Source: Limnospira fusiformis SAG 85.79 (lineage in GTDB: Bacteria > Cyanobacteriota > Cyanobacteriia > Cyanobacteriales > Microcoleaceae). From it: a DNA stretch of 64,000 nucleotides. This document shows, piece after piece, positions 9,266-17,715 of the stretch (positions are counted from its first letter, which is position 1; every line of letters starts with the position of its first letter). The notes beneath the pieces are model-generated. The model did no database searches. It saw only the letters and a program-made list of their open reading frames with translations, and was not told where the DNA came from. The DNA is taken from positions 2,159,403-2,223,402 of the forward strand of contig NZ_CP051185.1 of assembly GCF_012516315.1 (NCBI RefSeq). The letters are read 5' to 3'. Position numbers and translations under genes: made by a program.

Positions 9266-9473
9266 GTTGGGTTGCACCCAACCTACGGTTGATGTTGATG
9301 TTGATGTTGGGTTGCACCTAACCTACGGTTGATGTTGGGTTGCACCTAACCTACGGTTGATGTTGGGTTGCACCTAACCTACGGTTGATGTTGGGTTGCA
9401 CCTAACCTACGGTTGATGTTGGGTTGCACCTAACCTACGGTTGATGTTGGGTTGCACCCAACCTACGGTTGAT
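9266..9473. repeat. 28-nt palindromic tandem repeat array, 7 units
   Basis: There are seven head-to-tail units of 28 nt; the first is slightly longer because of an extra GATGTT. Each unit contains GTTGGGT-TGC-ACCCAAC (or ACCTAAC), a 7-bp stem with a 3-nt loop, followed by CTACGGTTGAT. There are no unique spacers, so this is not a CRISPR. A second array with the same core lies at 11073-11336, on the other side of the ATPase gene. Confidence 0.9.
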
Positions 9474-9522
9474 GTGAGGATTTTTCTTTTTCCATGCTGT
9501 CAAATTAGGTGGCTCGGAGCCT

Positions 9523-10896
9523 TTATGAATCTTTCGCATGACGTGATTTTTGTTTATTGATCAGGAGTTTGGCTTTCATCAATTCTAAATGATTGGCGTG
9601 CAATTTCTCAGTTAATTGTGAAAGCAATTGTTCAGCCTCGGTTAGGTTGGCGTTTTGTATGGCATCTAGCAGATTGTTCAGTTCAGTATCAATGGTCTCA
9701 TTACGGATACTGGTATCCATGACATCTAGTAAAACCGTATTAGCATCTTGCCCATACTGGGAAGGCAATTGTTGCAATTCACCATTGTTTAAGGTGTAAA
9801 CCAAGATATTTTGACAGTCGCTGATGATAAGAGGTGAATGGGTTGTTAGCACAAATTGACAGTTAGGAAAAGTGTCGATGAGGCGATCGCAAAAACTACG
9901 CTGCCACGAGGGATGTAAATGCAAATCGACTTCATCAATCAAAACGATACCATCACCTTTTAAAGGATTTTCTAGGGCGGGGTTCAGCATAGCTAGACGG
10001 CGAGCAATATCACCAACTAGAGCCATCAGAGATTTTTCGCCTTGTGAAAGTTGGGCGACATTTAGGGTTTCACCGTTTTTGTCGATCGCCATATAGAGAC
10101 GAGGTTTGCGACGGACTCTCAGGTTGTCCAGATCCGGCATAAATCGGCTAATGGCGGTGCGAACTGCCGTTAATTGCCTATCTTTAGCGGAGGCATTTAG
10201 TTGCTGCAATTGCTCCCATACCGTTGAATCGGTTTGTAAGAGAGGTATGATTTCGTTCCAAAAGTCTTGAGGAATTGCTGATTCATTCTCAGTATCTTCT
10301 CTTTCTCTAAACCATTCAAAAAAACGGCGAAAGTCTACACCCTGATTTAAGGCGTTATCGTAGCCATCTAATTGCTTAAAGCTGTGCTTAGTCCTAATTT
10401 TTAGGGGCATATCCAGCACGACGCGCTCCACCGGATAAAAGGCAATTAGAGGTAGGCTTGTTTGGTCATTATCGCTGAGATCATCACGATAAATATTAGC
10501 CAAACGAGTGCAGTCGTTTAGGTTACTATTATAGGGGGATTTTCGCCCTTTTTGGGCTTTGGCTAAAGTCCATTTAAACTGATGATTAATATTGCTGATG
10601 TCGGCATTTTCTGAGGGATGATTATTATCATAAACCTCGATTTCAATGCTGGCAAAATTAGCGGAATTAAGTATAGAATTTTCTGGGATAGGGTTGCCAC
10701 TGCCTTTTTCCGTGCGTAAACGAGCAGTGAACCAGCTAAGAGAGGTGGCTAAAGCGGTGAGAATGGAGGATTTACCCGCGCCATTTTTGCCCACGAATAC
10801 GGTGATATTGCTGGGGTTTTGCTGGGTGGGTGCTAAGGAAATTTCCAGATTTTTAAATAGCCCAAAATTTGTGAGGATGACCCGTTGGATTTCCAT
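9523..10896 (-). CDS. AAA family ATPase, SMC/RecF-like
   Basis: From the ATG at 10896 the product is 457 residues beginning MEIQRVILTNFGLFKNLEIS, the standard start of SMC-like AAA ATPases. Walker A is FVGKNGAGKSSILTAL near residue 36. The ABC-type signature LSQGEKSLMALVGDI lies near residue 285. Walker B is GIVLIDEVDLHLHPSWQ near 320, followed by FVLTTHSPLII. This architecture (AAA_21/AAA_23) is widespread in overcoming-lysogeny and retron-type defence modules, usually with a partner effector. No partner is adjacent; both flanks are repeat arrays. An upstream alternative start at 10953 is possible but weaker. The function is unknown. Confidence 0.85.
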   Translation of the reverse strand: MEIQRVILTNFGLFKNLEISLAPTQQNPSNITVFVGKNGAGKSSILTALATSLSWFTARLRTEKGSGNPIPENSILNSANFASIEIEVYDNNHPSENADISNINHQFKWTLAKAQKGRKSPYNSNLNDCTRLANIYRDDLSDNDQTSLPLIAFYPVERVVLDMPLKIRTKHSFKQLDGYDNALNQGVDFRRFFEWFREREDTENESAIPQDFWNEIIPLLQTDSTVWEQLQQLNASAKDRQLTAVRTAISRFMPDLDNLRVRRKPRLYMAIDKNGETLNVAQLSQGEKSLMALVGDIARRLAMLNPALENPLKGDGIVLIDEVDLHLHPSWQRSFCDRLIDTFPNCQFVLTTHSPLIISDCQNILVYTLNNGELQQLPSQYGQDANTVLLDVMDTSIRNETIDTELNNLLDAIQNANLTEAEQLLSQLTEKLHANHLELMKAKLLINKQKSRHAKDS

Positions 10897-11072
10897 CGCG
10901 ATCGCCTTCAAACTCACCCCTATTATTATCTCCACATTGTCGCACAAAGTCAAGTCTTTGCTGTTTGTTAATCATACTGTTTCCTATGAACCAGGCAACA
11001 GTAGGGGCGCGGGGGTACAAGCGACGGCCCACGGCGACTACGGGGGAATCTCGCCTACATACTACGGTTGAT

Positions 11073-11336
11073 GTTGGGTTGCACCCAACCTACCTTTGAT
11101 GTTGGGTTGCACCCAACCTACCTTTGATGTTGGGTTGCACCCAACCTACCTTTGATGTTGGGTTGCACCCAACCTACCTTTGATGTTGGGTTGCACCCAA
11201 CCTACCTTTGATGTTGGGTTGCACCCAACCTACCTTTGATGTTGGGTTGCACCCAACCTACCTTTGATGTTGGGTTGCACCCAACCTACCTTTGATGTTG
11301 GGTTGCACCCAACCTACGGTTGATGTTGGGTTGCAC
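11073..11336. repeat. 28-nt palindromic tandem repeat array, 9 units plus a partial
   Basis: Nine units and a truncated tenth share the core GTTGGGT-TGC-ACCCAAC with the array at 9266-9473. Here the linker reads CTACCTTTGAT rather than CTACGGTTGAT in all but the last full unit. The final partial unit runs straight into the coding region of the DUF2281 gene and supplies its last codons and stop. The gap 10897-11072 before the array holds no gene that I can see. Confidence 0.9.
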
Positions 11337-11531
11337 TTGCAGTTCATCATCACTGGGGGCGGGTTCGGGACGTTTGGCGATGCCTCGGAGTCCAGTCAGA
11401 GTGCCAGAGGGAATAGGATGAATGGAGGTGAGTTGTTTTTGCTGGAGAAATTCGGCGAAGTCCTGGACTTCTGGGATTTGGTTTTCTGGAAGGGTTTGAA
11501 TCAGTTGATTGAGTTTTTCGGCGGCTGTCAT
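11286..11531 (-). CDS. DUF2281-type antitoxin-like protein with repeat-derived C-terminus
   Basis: The N-terminal 40 residues (TAAEKLNQLIQTLPENQIPE, VQDFAEFLQQKQ) match DUF2281 proteins, small helical proteins often found beside PIN-type toxins and thought to be antitoxins. The product is 81 residues. The last 15 or so (from QPNINRRLGATQHQR) are translated from the reverse strand of the 28-nt repeat array, which also provides the stop codon. The native C-terminus has therefore been lost or replaced. No toxin gene is adjacent. Confidence 0.65.
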   Translation of the reverse strand: MTAAEKLNQLIQTLPENQIPEVQDFAEFLQQKQLTSIHPIPSGTLTGLRGIAKRPEPAPSDDELQVQPNINRRLGATQHQR

Positions 11532-11591
11532 AGTTTTTAGGCAGTCAGTTGGTTGGATTGGGTTGGATTTGTTATATTATCCCCGATCGCT

Positions 11592-14500
11592 TTATGACTT
11601 GGTTTTCCGTTTGGCAGACTTTTGGGCTGGGGTGGGTTGGCTGGTCATTTTTGTATATAAATCAAACAGTTTTTCCAGGCGTTCGGTGTCGTTTTTGAAG
11701 CGACGACCGATGTAAATTCGCTCGATAATTTCATCGTTGCGATCGTGCGCTTCCCGCACTAGGGGGAATTCAATATCCATCCGTTTGGGGTCGTACATAT
11801 CGGCAATTGTCGCGGGGAAATAATGTTCTCTCGCTAATAGGATATCTTCGGCGCAACGGTTGAGGTCAGCCTTGTTTTGTTCCGTGAGAGTGGGGACTGG
11901 AAAGGTGTTATAGCAAGTAGAAGATGTGTATCTAATCCTATCTTCAAGTTTTCCAGATACAGCCCTTACCCAAGATAAGTGTAACGTCGAGGAAATGATT
12001 GCAAGAATGTAAAGACTTGGCTCTTGAATTATGCTGGCAGCGTTGTTGATTACATAGCTTTCATCCAAGTATCCAGCAGTAATATAATCGCGCCTTTCGG
12101 AAAAAACTGTTGGGACAATAATTTGATGTGAATTACGCTTATTAATCCAAGCAAATTTATGTGGACGAGAAATTGCTGTCTGTGCTCTCGTCCCAGAATT
12201 TTCACGATATTTTCTAACTTGATCGACTCGCTTGTATATTTCTGCATTTTCCAGAGCCTCACTTAGGTTCTCATCTTCAATCCACAGACACCATCGCAGG
12301 TTTCCTTTGATGAATTCTCCAGAACCTAAATATGGAAGGATATATTTTGCGAATCTTCCACTATTAGCTTTAATTATTTCGTCTCTTTGGTTTCGATTAA
12401 GTATTAAATGTCCACCGTCTAATGCACCACTTCCATCAGTAATTACAGAATCAAGACCGACAGGGACTTTTGTGCTTTCCACAAAGACACTTTGCGCGTT
12501 AAGAAGATAAGCATTGATATTTTCAACAGTTCTTAAGCTGACTACACTATCCTTATCAATCTCATAAAGTTTACGGTTTTTAATTGGAGGATTGCAGAAA
12601 CCAACTATAACAACAGAAACTCCTGCATTATGACTCGCTAGGTTAGCCCATTTAAAAGACGTATGAGCAAAAGAAATTTCTTGACCACTTTCATAAATGA
12701 GTGGCCATAGAATAGAAGCTTGTACTCCTTGACAAATTGAATTGGTTGCCACAAACGCGCTTGCTGTCGGTGTAACCTTGCTATACTCTGATGCTTTTAT
12801 GAACCAACCACAAACATAATCAAGAGGCTTCCATATTTTTATTTTAGAAGCAAATAATAAACCTATATCTTCTGTTTGTTCTTTCGTGCGCCAATTACTC
12901 CCTTTGTAAGGCGGATTCCCACAAATATAAGTTTCTCCGCCCTCATTTTGAAAATCAATCTCCGCCTCGTCTTGGGTTTCCCCCCACAAATCCAAATCTT
13001 GACGCTGCACCTTTACCCCCGTTCCCGTGGGCGGACAAAGACTCAACCAATCCAAGCGCAAGGCATTCCCACAGGTAATCCAATTATCATTTTTCAGGGG
13101 CAAAAAATCGGCCAACGCCAACATCTGCCCGCGATGCAACACATCACACTGATACTCAGCAATAATCAAGGCTAACCGGGCAATTTCTGCGGCAAAATGG
13201 CGAATTTCTATGCCCCGAAAATTGGTCAAGGGAATCTGAGAAGGGCGCTCCGGTTCCCCCCGCCGACGGTTAATTTCCGCCTCAATTTTCCGCATTTCCT
13301 TATAAGCAATGACGAGAAAATTCCCGGACCCACAAGCGGGGTCAAAGACGCGAATTTTGGCGAGGCGTTGGCGCAAATTCAACAACTTGCGGCGATTCTC
13401 CCCAGCCGCCTCCAACTGCGATCGCAAATCATCCAAAAACAAGGGATTAAGCACCTTGAGGATATTGGGAACACTGGTATAGTGCATCCCCAAAGCGCCG
13501 CGCTCCTCCTCATCAGCCACCGCCTGAATCATGGAGCCAAAAATATCGGGGTTGATTTTTTTCCAGTCCAAATTCCCGACATGGAGCAAATAAGACCGGG
13601 CAATTTTGTTAAAACGGGGAACGCCCTCACCCCCAGCCCCTCTCCCAGAGGAGGAGAGGGGAGTAAGAGTTTCTTGTCCCCCTTCTCCCGGTTGGACAGA
13701 AGGGGTTAGGGGATGAGGGAAATTCATCTCGTCCTCACCCCCAGCCCCTCTCCCAGAGGAGGAGAGGGGAGTAAGAGTTTCTTGTCCCCCTTCTCCCGGT
13801 TTGACAGAAGGGGTTAGGGGATGAGGGAAATTCATCTCGTCCTCACCCCCAGCCCCTCTCCCAGAGGAGGAGAGGGGAGTAAGAGTTTCTTGTCCCCCTT
13901 CTCCCGGTTTGACAGAAGGGGTTAGGGGATGAGGGAAATTCAGAGCGCCCTCACCCCCAGCCCCTCTCCCAGAGGAGGAGAGGGGAGTAAGAGTTTCTTG
14001 TCCCCCTTCTCCCGGTTTGGGAGAAGGGGTTAGGGGATGAGGGAAATTCATCTCGTCCTCACCCCCAGCCCCTCTCCCAGAGGAGGAGAGGGGAGTAAGA
14101 GTTTCTTGTCCCCCTTCTCCCGGTTTGGGAGAAGGGGTTAGGGGATGAGGGAAATTCATCTCGCCCTCACCCCCAGCCCCTCTCCCAGAGGAGGAGAGGG
14201 GAGTAAGAGTTTCTTGTCCCCCTTCTCCCGGTTTGGGAGAAGGGGTTAGGGGATGAGGGAAATTCAGAGCGCCCTCACCCCCAGCCCCTCTCCCAGAGGA
14301 GGAGAGGGGAGTAAGAGTTTCTTGTCCCCCTTCTCCCGGTTTGGGAGAAGGGGTTAGGGGATGAGGGAAATTCATCTCGTCCTCACCCCCAGCCCCTCTC
14401 CCAGAGGAGGAGAGGGGAGTAAGAGTTTCTTGTCCCCCTTCTCCCGGTTTGGGAGAAGGGGTTAGGGGATGAGGGCCAAACGCTTGACGGATAACAGCTA

Positions 14501-16229
14501 ATGCCTCATCTAAATTCGTTTCAACTAACTCACTAGATAAGCGAATTACCCTCAAGCCTAATGACTCCAGCAATTCCTGTCGTTGTTGGTCTGCCTCTTG
14601 CTGCGATTTATGAATACCCCCATCGACTTCCACAATTAGCCGTTCTGCACCACAGAAGAAATCAACAATGAAGACTCCAATCGGCTGTTGTCGTCTAAAT
14701 TTCCGTCCTTCTAGTTTGCGTCCACGCAGGCCTTGCCAAAGGATATGTTCACTGGGAGTGGGTTCTTTGCGAAATTGACGGGCAACTTCAGTCATTTTCT
14801 TTTTCAGGGCAGGGGGAACTTCCCAGTATTTGCCCTCACCCCCAGCCCCTCTCCCAGAGGAGGAGAGGGGAGTAAGAGTTTCTTGTCCCCCTTCTCCCGG
14901 TTTGGGAGAAGGGGTTAGGGGATGAGGGAAATTCAGAGCGCCCTCACCCCCAGCCCCTCTCCCAGAGGAGGAGAGGGGAGTAAGAGCTTCTTGTCCCCCT
15001 TCTCCCGGTTTGGGAGAAGGGGTTAGGGGATGAGGGAAATTCAGAGCGCCCTCACCCCCAGCCCCTCTCCCAGAGGAGGAGAGGGGAGTAAGAGTTTCTT
15101 GTCCCCCTTCTCCCGGTTTGGGAGAAGGGGTTAGGGGATGAGGGAAATTCAGAGCGCCCTCACCCCCAGCCCCTCTCCCAGAGGAGGAGAGGGGAGTAAG
15201 AGTTTCTTGTCCCCCTTCTCCCGGTTTGGGAGAAGGGGTTAGGGGATGAGGGAAATTCAGAGCGCCCTCACCCCCAGCCCCTCTCCCAGAGGAGGAGAGG
15301 GGAGTAAGAGTTTCTTGTCCCCCTTCTCCCGGTTTGGGAGAAGGGGTTAGGGGATGAGGGAAATTCAGAGCGCCCTCACCCCCAGCCCCTCTCCCAGAGG
15401 AGGAGAGGGGAGTAAGAGTTTCTTGTCCCCCTTCTCCCGGTTTGGGAGAAGGGGTTAGGGGATGAGGGCCAAATAGCCCCCCATTCACATAAGGAAACAC
15501 ATTCGCCCAATTGCGAATCCCAGCCGCTTCTCGCTGGTTGTGGGGGGTCGCCATCGCCCGAAATAGCTCCGATAGCACCTCATCGGTATTGGCAGCATCG
15601 GCCGCACTCATCTGGGCGATCGCATTTGTAAATAACTTCTCACTGTGGAAAATGTTGGTATCTTCCGCAAAAAAGCAGAAAATCAGCCGCGCCATGAAAT
15701 GGTTAAACTTCTCGCGACCTTCCGCTTTATCCCAGTCTGGATTCAGCTTGAGTAACTCCACATACAGCCGATTGAGGCGACCTGTTGCTTTGATATCAAA
15801 GGCATTCTCGCGGATTTGCCACACGGTGGTAATCCCCGCCAAAGGCAGGAAAAAGCCGAAATGGTCGGAAAAGTCCGGGTAATCACAGGCGACAGTCTCC
15901 CCATCGACCAAACTTTCCGCCTCAAAACTTTTGCCGTCCGTGGCGAGAATAAACTTGACTTTGTAGCGAGTGGTGGCGGGACTCTCGCGCAAGGCTGTTA
16001 AGGTGGCGGTGACTTCCCCCTCTGGGCAGACTTTTAAATGGATATTGTGGCGCTGAAGTACCCCACCGGGTAAGTCCGATTGATTGGTGCTGTGGCGATC
16101 GCTTTTCAGGCGCTTGATGGTGGTCGCCTTATTCCCAAAGGCTTCCAGGAAGCTATAGGGGAAGGCTTCGGGGTCAAAAGGTGCTTCCGCGAGTTGGGAA
16201 ACTGCTTCCTCGATTTCAACAGCATTCAT
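11592..16229 (-). CDS. MmeI-like class I DNA methyltransferase with in-frame repeats and DUF559 insertion
   Basis: The product is 1545 residues from the ATG at 16229. Residues 1-253 are an N-terminal region plus a spacer with FMARLIFCFFAEDTNIFH and FPYVNGGLF. Residues 868 onward resume the family with NLDWKKINPDIFGSMIQ, SAM motif I FDPACGSGNFL near 960, catalytic NPPY near 1104, and a target-recognition C-terminus. This matches MmeI/type IIL enzymes that modify adenine. Between the halves sit 6 repeat units, a DUF559 nuclease domain and 8 more repeat units, about 610 residues in total. The usual N-terminal MmeI nuclease motif (a D then ExK) is not obvious. It may be a methyltransferase with acquired nuclease, or methylation only. 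A further upstream start at 16265 is less likely. Confidence 0.85.
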   Translation of the reverse strand: MNAVEIEEAVSQLAEAPFDPEAFPYSFLEAFGNKATTIKRLKSDRHSTNQSDLPGGVLQRHNIHLKVCPEGEVTATLTALRESPATTRYKVKFILATDGKSFEAESLVDGETVACDYPDFSDHFGFFLPLAGITTVWQIRENAFDIKATGRLNRLYVELLKLNPDWDKAEGREKFNHFMARLIFCFFAEDTNIFHSEKLFTNAIAQMSAADAANTDEVLSELFRAMATPHNQREAAGIRNWANVFPYVNGGLFGPHPLTPSPKPGEGGQETLTPLSSSGRGAGGEGALNFPHPLTPSPKPGEGGQETLTPLSSSGRGAGGEGALNFPHPLTPSPKPGEGGQETLTPLSSSGRGAGGEGALNFPHPLTPSPKPGEGGQETLTPLSSSGRGAGGEGALNFPHPLTPSPKPGEGGQEALTPLSSSGRGAGGEGALNFPHPLTPSPKPGEGGQETLTPLSSSGRGAGGEGKYWEVPPALKKKMTEVARQFRKEPTPSEHILWQGLRGRKLEGRKFRRQQPIGVFIVDFFCGAERLIVEVDGGIHKSQQEADQQRQELLESLGLRVIRLSSELVETNLDEALAVIRQAFGPHPLTPSPKPGEGGQETLTPLSSSGRGAGGEDEMNFPHPLTPSPKPGEGGQETLTPLSSSGRGAGGEGALNFPHPLTPSPKPGEGGQETLTPLSSSGRGAGGEGEMNFPHPLTPSPKPGEGGQETLTPLSSSGRGAGGEDEMNFPHPLTPSPKPGEGGQETLTPLSSSGRGAGGEGALNFPHPLTPSVKPGEGGQETLTPLSSSGRGAGGEDEMNFPHPLTPSVKPGEGGQETLTPLSSSGRGAGGEDEMNFPHPLTPSVQPGEGGQETLTPLSSSGRGAGGEGVPRFNKIARSYLLHVGNLDWKKINPDIFGSMIQAVADEEERGALGMHYTSVPNILKVLNPLFLDDLRSQLEAAGENRRKLLNLRQRLAKIRVFDPACGSGNFLVIAYKEMRKIEAEINRRRGEPERPSQIPLTNFRGIEIRHFAAEIARLALIIAEYQCDVLHRGQMLALADFLPLKNDNWITCGNALRLDWLSLCPPTGTGVKVQRQDLDLWGETQDEAEIDFQNEGGETYICGNPPYKGSNWRTKEQTEDIGLLFASKIKIWKPLDYVCGWFIKASEYSKVTPTASAFVATNSICQGVQASILWPLIYESGQEISFAHTSFKWANLASHNAGVSVVIVGFCNPPIKNRKLYEIDKDSVVSLRTVENINAYLLNAQSVFVESTKVPVGLDSVITDGSGALDGGHLILNRNQRDEIIKANSGRFAKYILPYLGSGEFIKGNLRWCLWIEDENLSEALENAEIYKRVDQVRKYRENSGTRAQTAISRPHKFAWINKRNSHQIIVPTVFSERRDYITAGYLDESYVINNAASIIQEPSLYILAIISSTLHLSWVRAVSGKLEDRIRYTSSTCYNTFPVPTLTEQNKADLNRCAEDILLAREHYFPATIADMYDPKRMDIEFPLVREAHDRNDEIIERIYIGRRFKNDTERLEKLFDLYTKMTSQPTPAQKSAKRKTKS
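13624..14476. repeat. 108-nt in-frame repeat block, 8 units
   Basis: Eight tandem units of 108 nt lie inside the methyltransferase gene. Each encodes 36 residues of the type PHPLTPSPKPGEGG then QETLTPLSSSGRGAGGE, ending GALNF or DEMNF. Three units have SVKPG or SVQPG instead of SPKPG. At DNA level each unit contains inverted G-rich and C-rich blocks (CCCCTCTCCC with GGAGAGGGG, and AACCCCTTCTCCC with GGGAGAAGGGGTT). All keep the reading frame because 108 is divisible by 3. Confidence 0.95.
14477..14831 (-). other. DUF559 (PD-(D/E)XK, Vsr-like) nuclease domain embedded between repeat blocks
   Basis: Residues of about 467-584 of the large protein form a complete DUF559 domain. It runs from EVARQFRKEPTPSEHILWQGLRGRKL through FRRQQPIGVFIVDFFC and ERLIVEVDGGIH to ESLGLRVIRLSSELVETNLDEAL. 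The catalytic pattern is visible: Asp in VDF and Glu-x-Asp in VEVDG. Stand-alone DUF559 proteins are about 110-130 residues, so this is a whole domain rather than a scrap. It is flanked on both sides by the same 108-nt repeat in the same orientation and is in frame with both. Confidence 0.88.
14832..15470. repeat. 108-nt in-frame repeat block, 6 units
   Basis: Six units of the same 108-nt family precede the DUF559 domain in protein order. They are almost identical; one differs in QEALTP versus QETLTP. The first begins directly after the conserved GGLFG of the MmeI spacer, a point where related enzymes have a surface loop. Near-identity between units suggests recent expansion or gene conversion. 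Confidence 0.95.
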
Positions 16230-16271
16230 GGTCACAAATCCAAAAGACTGGGGGTTCTTTCTCAACTTTAG

Positions 16272-17144
16272 CTAATCACTAGACCTCTCTTCCCGTAAAG
16301 TGGCAATTTCCTCTAAACTTAATCCAGTAGCTTGGGCGATCGTCTCATCATTCAGTTGACCCAATAAATTGCGAGCCGTCTCACGTTTTGCTTCTTCTCG
16401 CCCTTCTTCTCGCCCTTGTTGTCGCCCTTGTTGTAGTCCCAATGCGATCGCGCCTTGTTGGTCATAAATAAACATTTCCCGCCGCTCTAACTCTTCCAAT
16501 TCCTCTAGGGTTAATCCAGCTTGATTAGCAATTTCAAAGGCTTGATTGAGTTCGGGGATATCATCCATATTTTCAGGAATAGAAGAGAGCGATCGGGCAT
16601 ACTTCATAAAATAAATCCATTTATCCGTCAGGGTTTCCAGTTCGTTGAGTTCTTTGGTAAACTTCGGCAATTCCACAAAGACTAACTCCATCCCATTATC
16701 TGGGTAGTACCAGCCCTCAGACTTCTCGCGATAGACAAACCGGGAAATCAATTGATTTTGTCCGGGGAACATATCAAAGTCGGTCAAGGTTAAAGCAATC
16801 ACAGGTTTTAGGTCTCGATATGCTTGTCGTCTCCGTTCCAGTTGAAACGCATAAGTTTTCGCCGCATTAAATAAAACCCGCTTCCCAGAAAACTGCACAT
16901 TCAAAACCTGAATTTGAATAATCACCAATGTGCCGTCATTCAAGCGCGCTTTAACATCGAGATAGGTATCTTTTAACCCTTCCAGTTGCGGGGGCAAATT
17001 CGGCTTAATGATTTCCAAGTATTCAATAGTGGAATTTCCCTCATAGACCAAACCATTGAGAAAACTGATTAAGATGTTCTTGCTTTGTGGCGAACCAAAG
17101 ATTTTTTTAAAAGCGTAGCCGGTTTTGGGGTTAATAAATATCAT
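16272..17144 (-). CDS. Rpn family recombination-promoting nuclease / putative transposase
   Basis: The 290-residue product from the ATG at 17144 starts MIFINPKTGYAFKKIFGSP, the signature of the Rpn/PD-(D/E)XK transposase family (TIGR01784). The nuclease core is visible as YLDVKARLNDGTLVIIQIQV, with the Asp and Gln-x-Gln in place. A charged helical C-terminus has QQGRQQGREEGREEAKRE, a repeat-like stretch common in this family. Such genes are numerous in cyanobacterial genomes and promote RecA-independent DNA transfer in E. coli relatives. It lies only 42 bases upstream of the methyltransferase gene on the same strand. An alternative TTG start is at 17159. Confidence 0.85.
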   Translation of the reverse strand: MIFINPKTGYAFKKIFGSPQSKNILISFLNGLVYEGNSTIEYLEIIKPNLPPQLEGLKDTYLDVKARLNDGTLVIIQIQVLNVQFSGKRVLFNAAKTYAFQLERRRQAYRDLKPVIALTLTDFDMFPGQNQLISRFVYREKSEGWYYPDNGMELVFVELPKFTKELNELETLTDKWIYFMKYARSLSSIPENMDDIPELNQAFEIANQAGLTLEELEELERREMFIYDQQGAIALGLQQGRQQGREEGREEAKRETARNLLGQLNDETIAQATGLSLEEIATLREERSSD

Positions 17145-17246
17145 AGCCAGCCTACCCAACTCAGGTTCATGTTTGGGAACTAATTATAGCATAACTTGTG
17201 TATTTTGGAGTTCCCCCTGTGTCTAATTCCTGGGGAGTTTCCATTT

Positions 17247-17552
17247 GTGCAAGAATTGTTGATTGAATATGCCCAAAGTAAGCCAGCATATTAGGAGATT
17301 GAGGTTGAGACTATTTTTGATACCCAACGAAATCATTATCAAATTGTCCATTTTGGTTGGCACCATCAGCGATGGATTCATCAGGGTGTCATCCATTTAG
17401 ATATCCGCCATGAGAAAATTTGGATTTTTTGCAATTCAACGGAGCATGATGTGGCGGAAGATTTAGTCAACTTGGGTGTCCCCAAGCAAGATATTGTGCT
17501 AGGATTTTACCCGCCTTTTATGCGAGAAATGAGCGATTATGCAGTAGGCTAA
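17247..17552 (+). pseudogene. XisI-family gene with an internal stop
   Basis: Translation from the GTG at 17247 gives VQELLIEYAQSKPAY, then a TAG at 17292-17294, then an uninterrupted frame to the TAA at 17550. The downstream part (EIEVETIFDTQRNHYQIVHF, WHHQRWIHQGVIHLDIRHEK, then VPKQDIVLGFYPPFMREMSD) is clearly a XisI protein, about 100 residues in all. XisI and XisH are named for control of fdxN element excision in Anabaena, but they occur widely as gene pairs. No xisH is adjacent. The internal stop, and the lack of the partner, mark it as dead. The wider gap 17145-17715 holds nothing else that I can see. Confidence 0.85.
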
Positions 17553-17715
17553 AAGTAGAGCAACCAGGGCAACATTGATTGCATCAGGAGTGCATGGGTT
17601 CATTTTCATAATTGGCGGGAGGGGCAATAATCGGGTTTTTCTAAGTTATCAGACTATAACTTAGCCAATTTGTTTGCATTTTGTTCTATCCAGGAAGGGG
17701 TTATTTAAAATAATT

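Noticed and set aside
9266-11336. CRISPR array
   Set aside because: The repeats are contiguous 28-nt units with no unique spacers and no cas genes nearby.
13197-13709. 170-codon plus-strand ORF
   Set aside because: Antisense to the conserved methyltransferase domain and the repeat block; a shadow.
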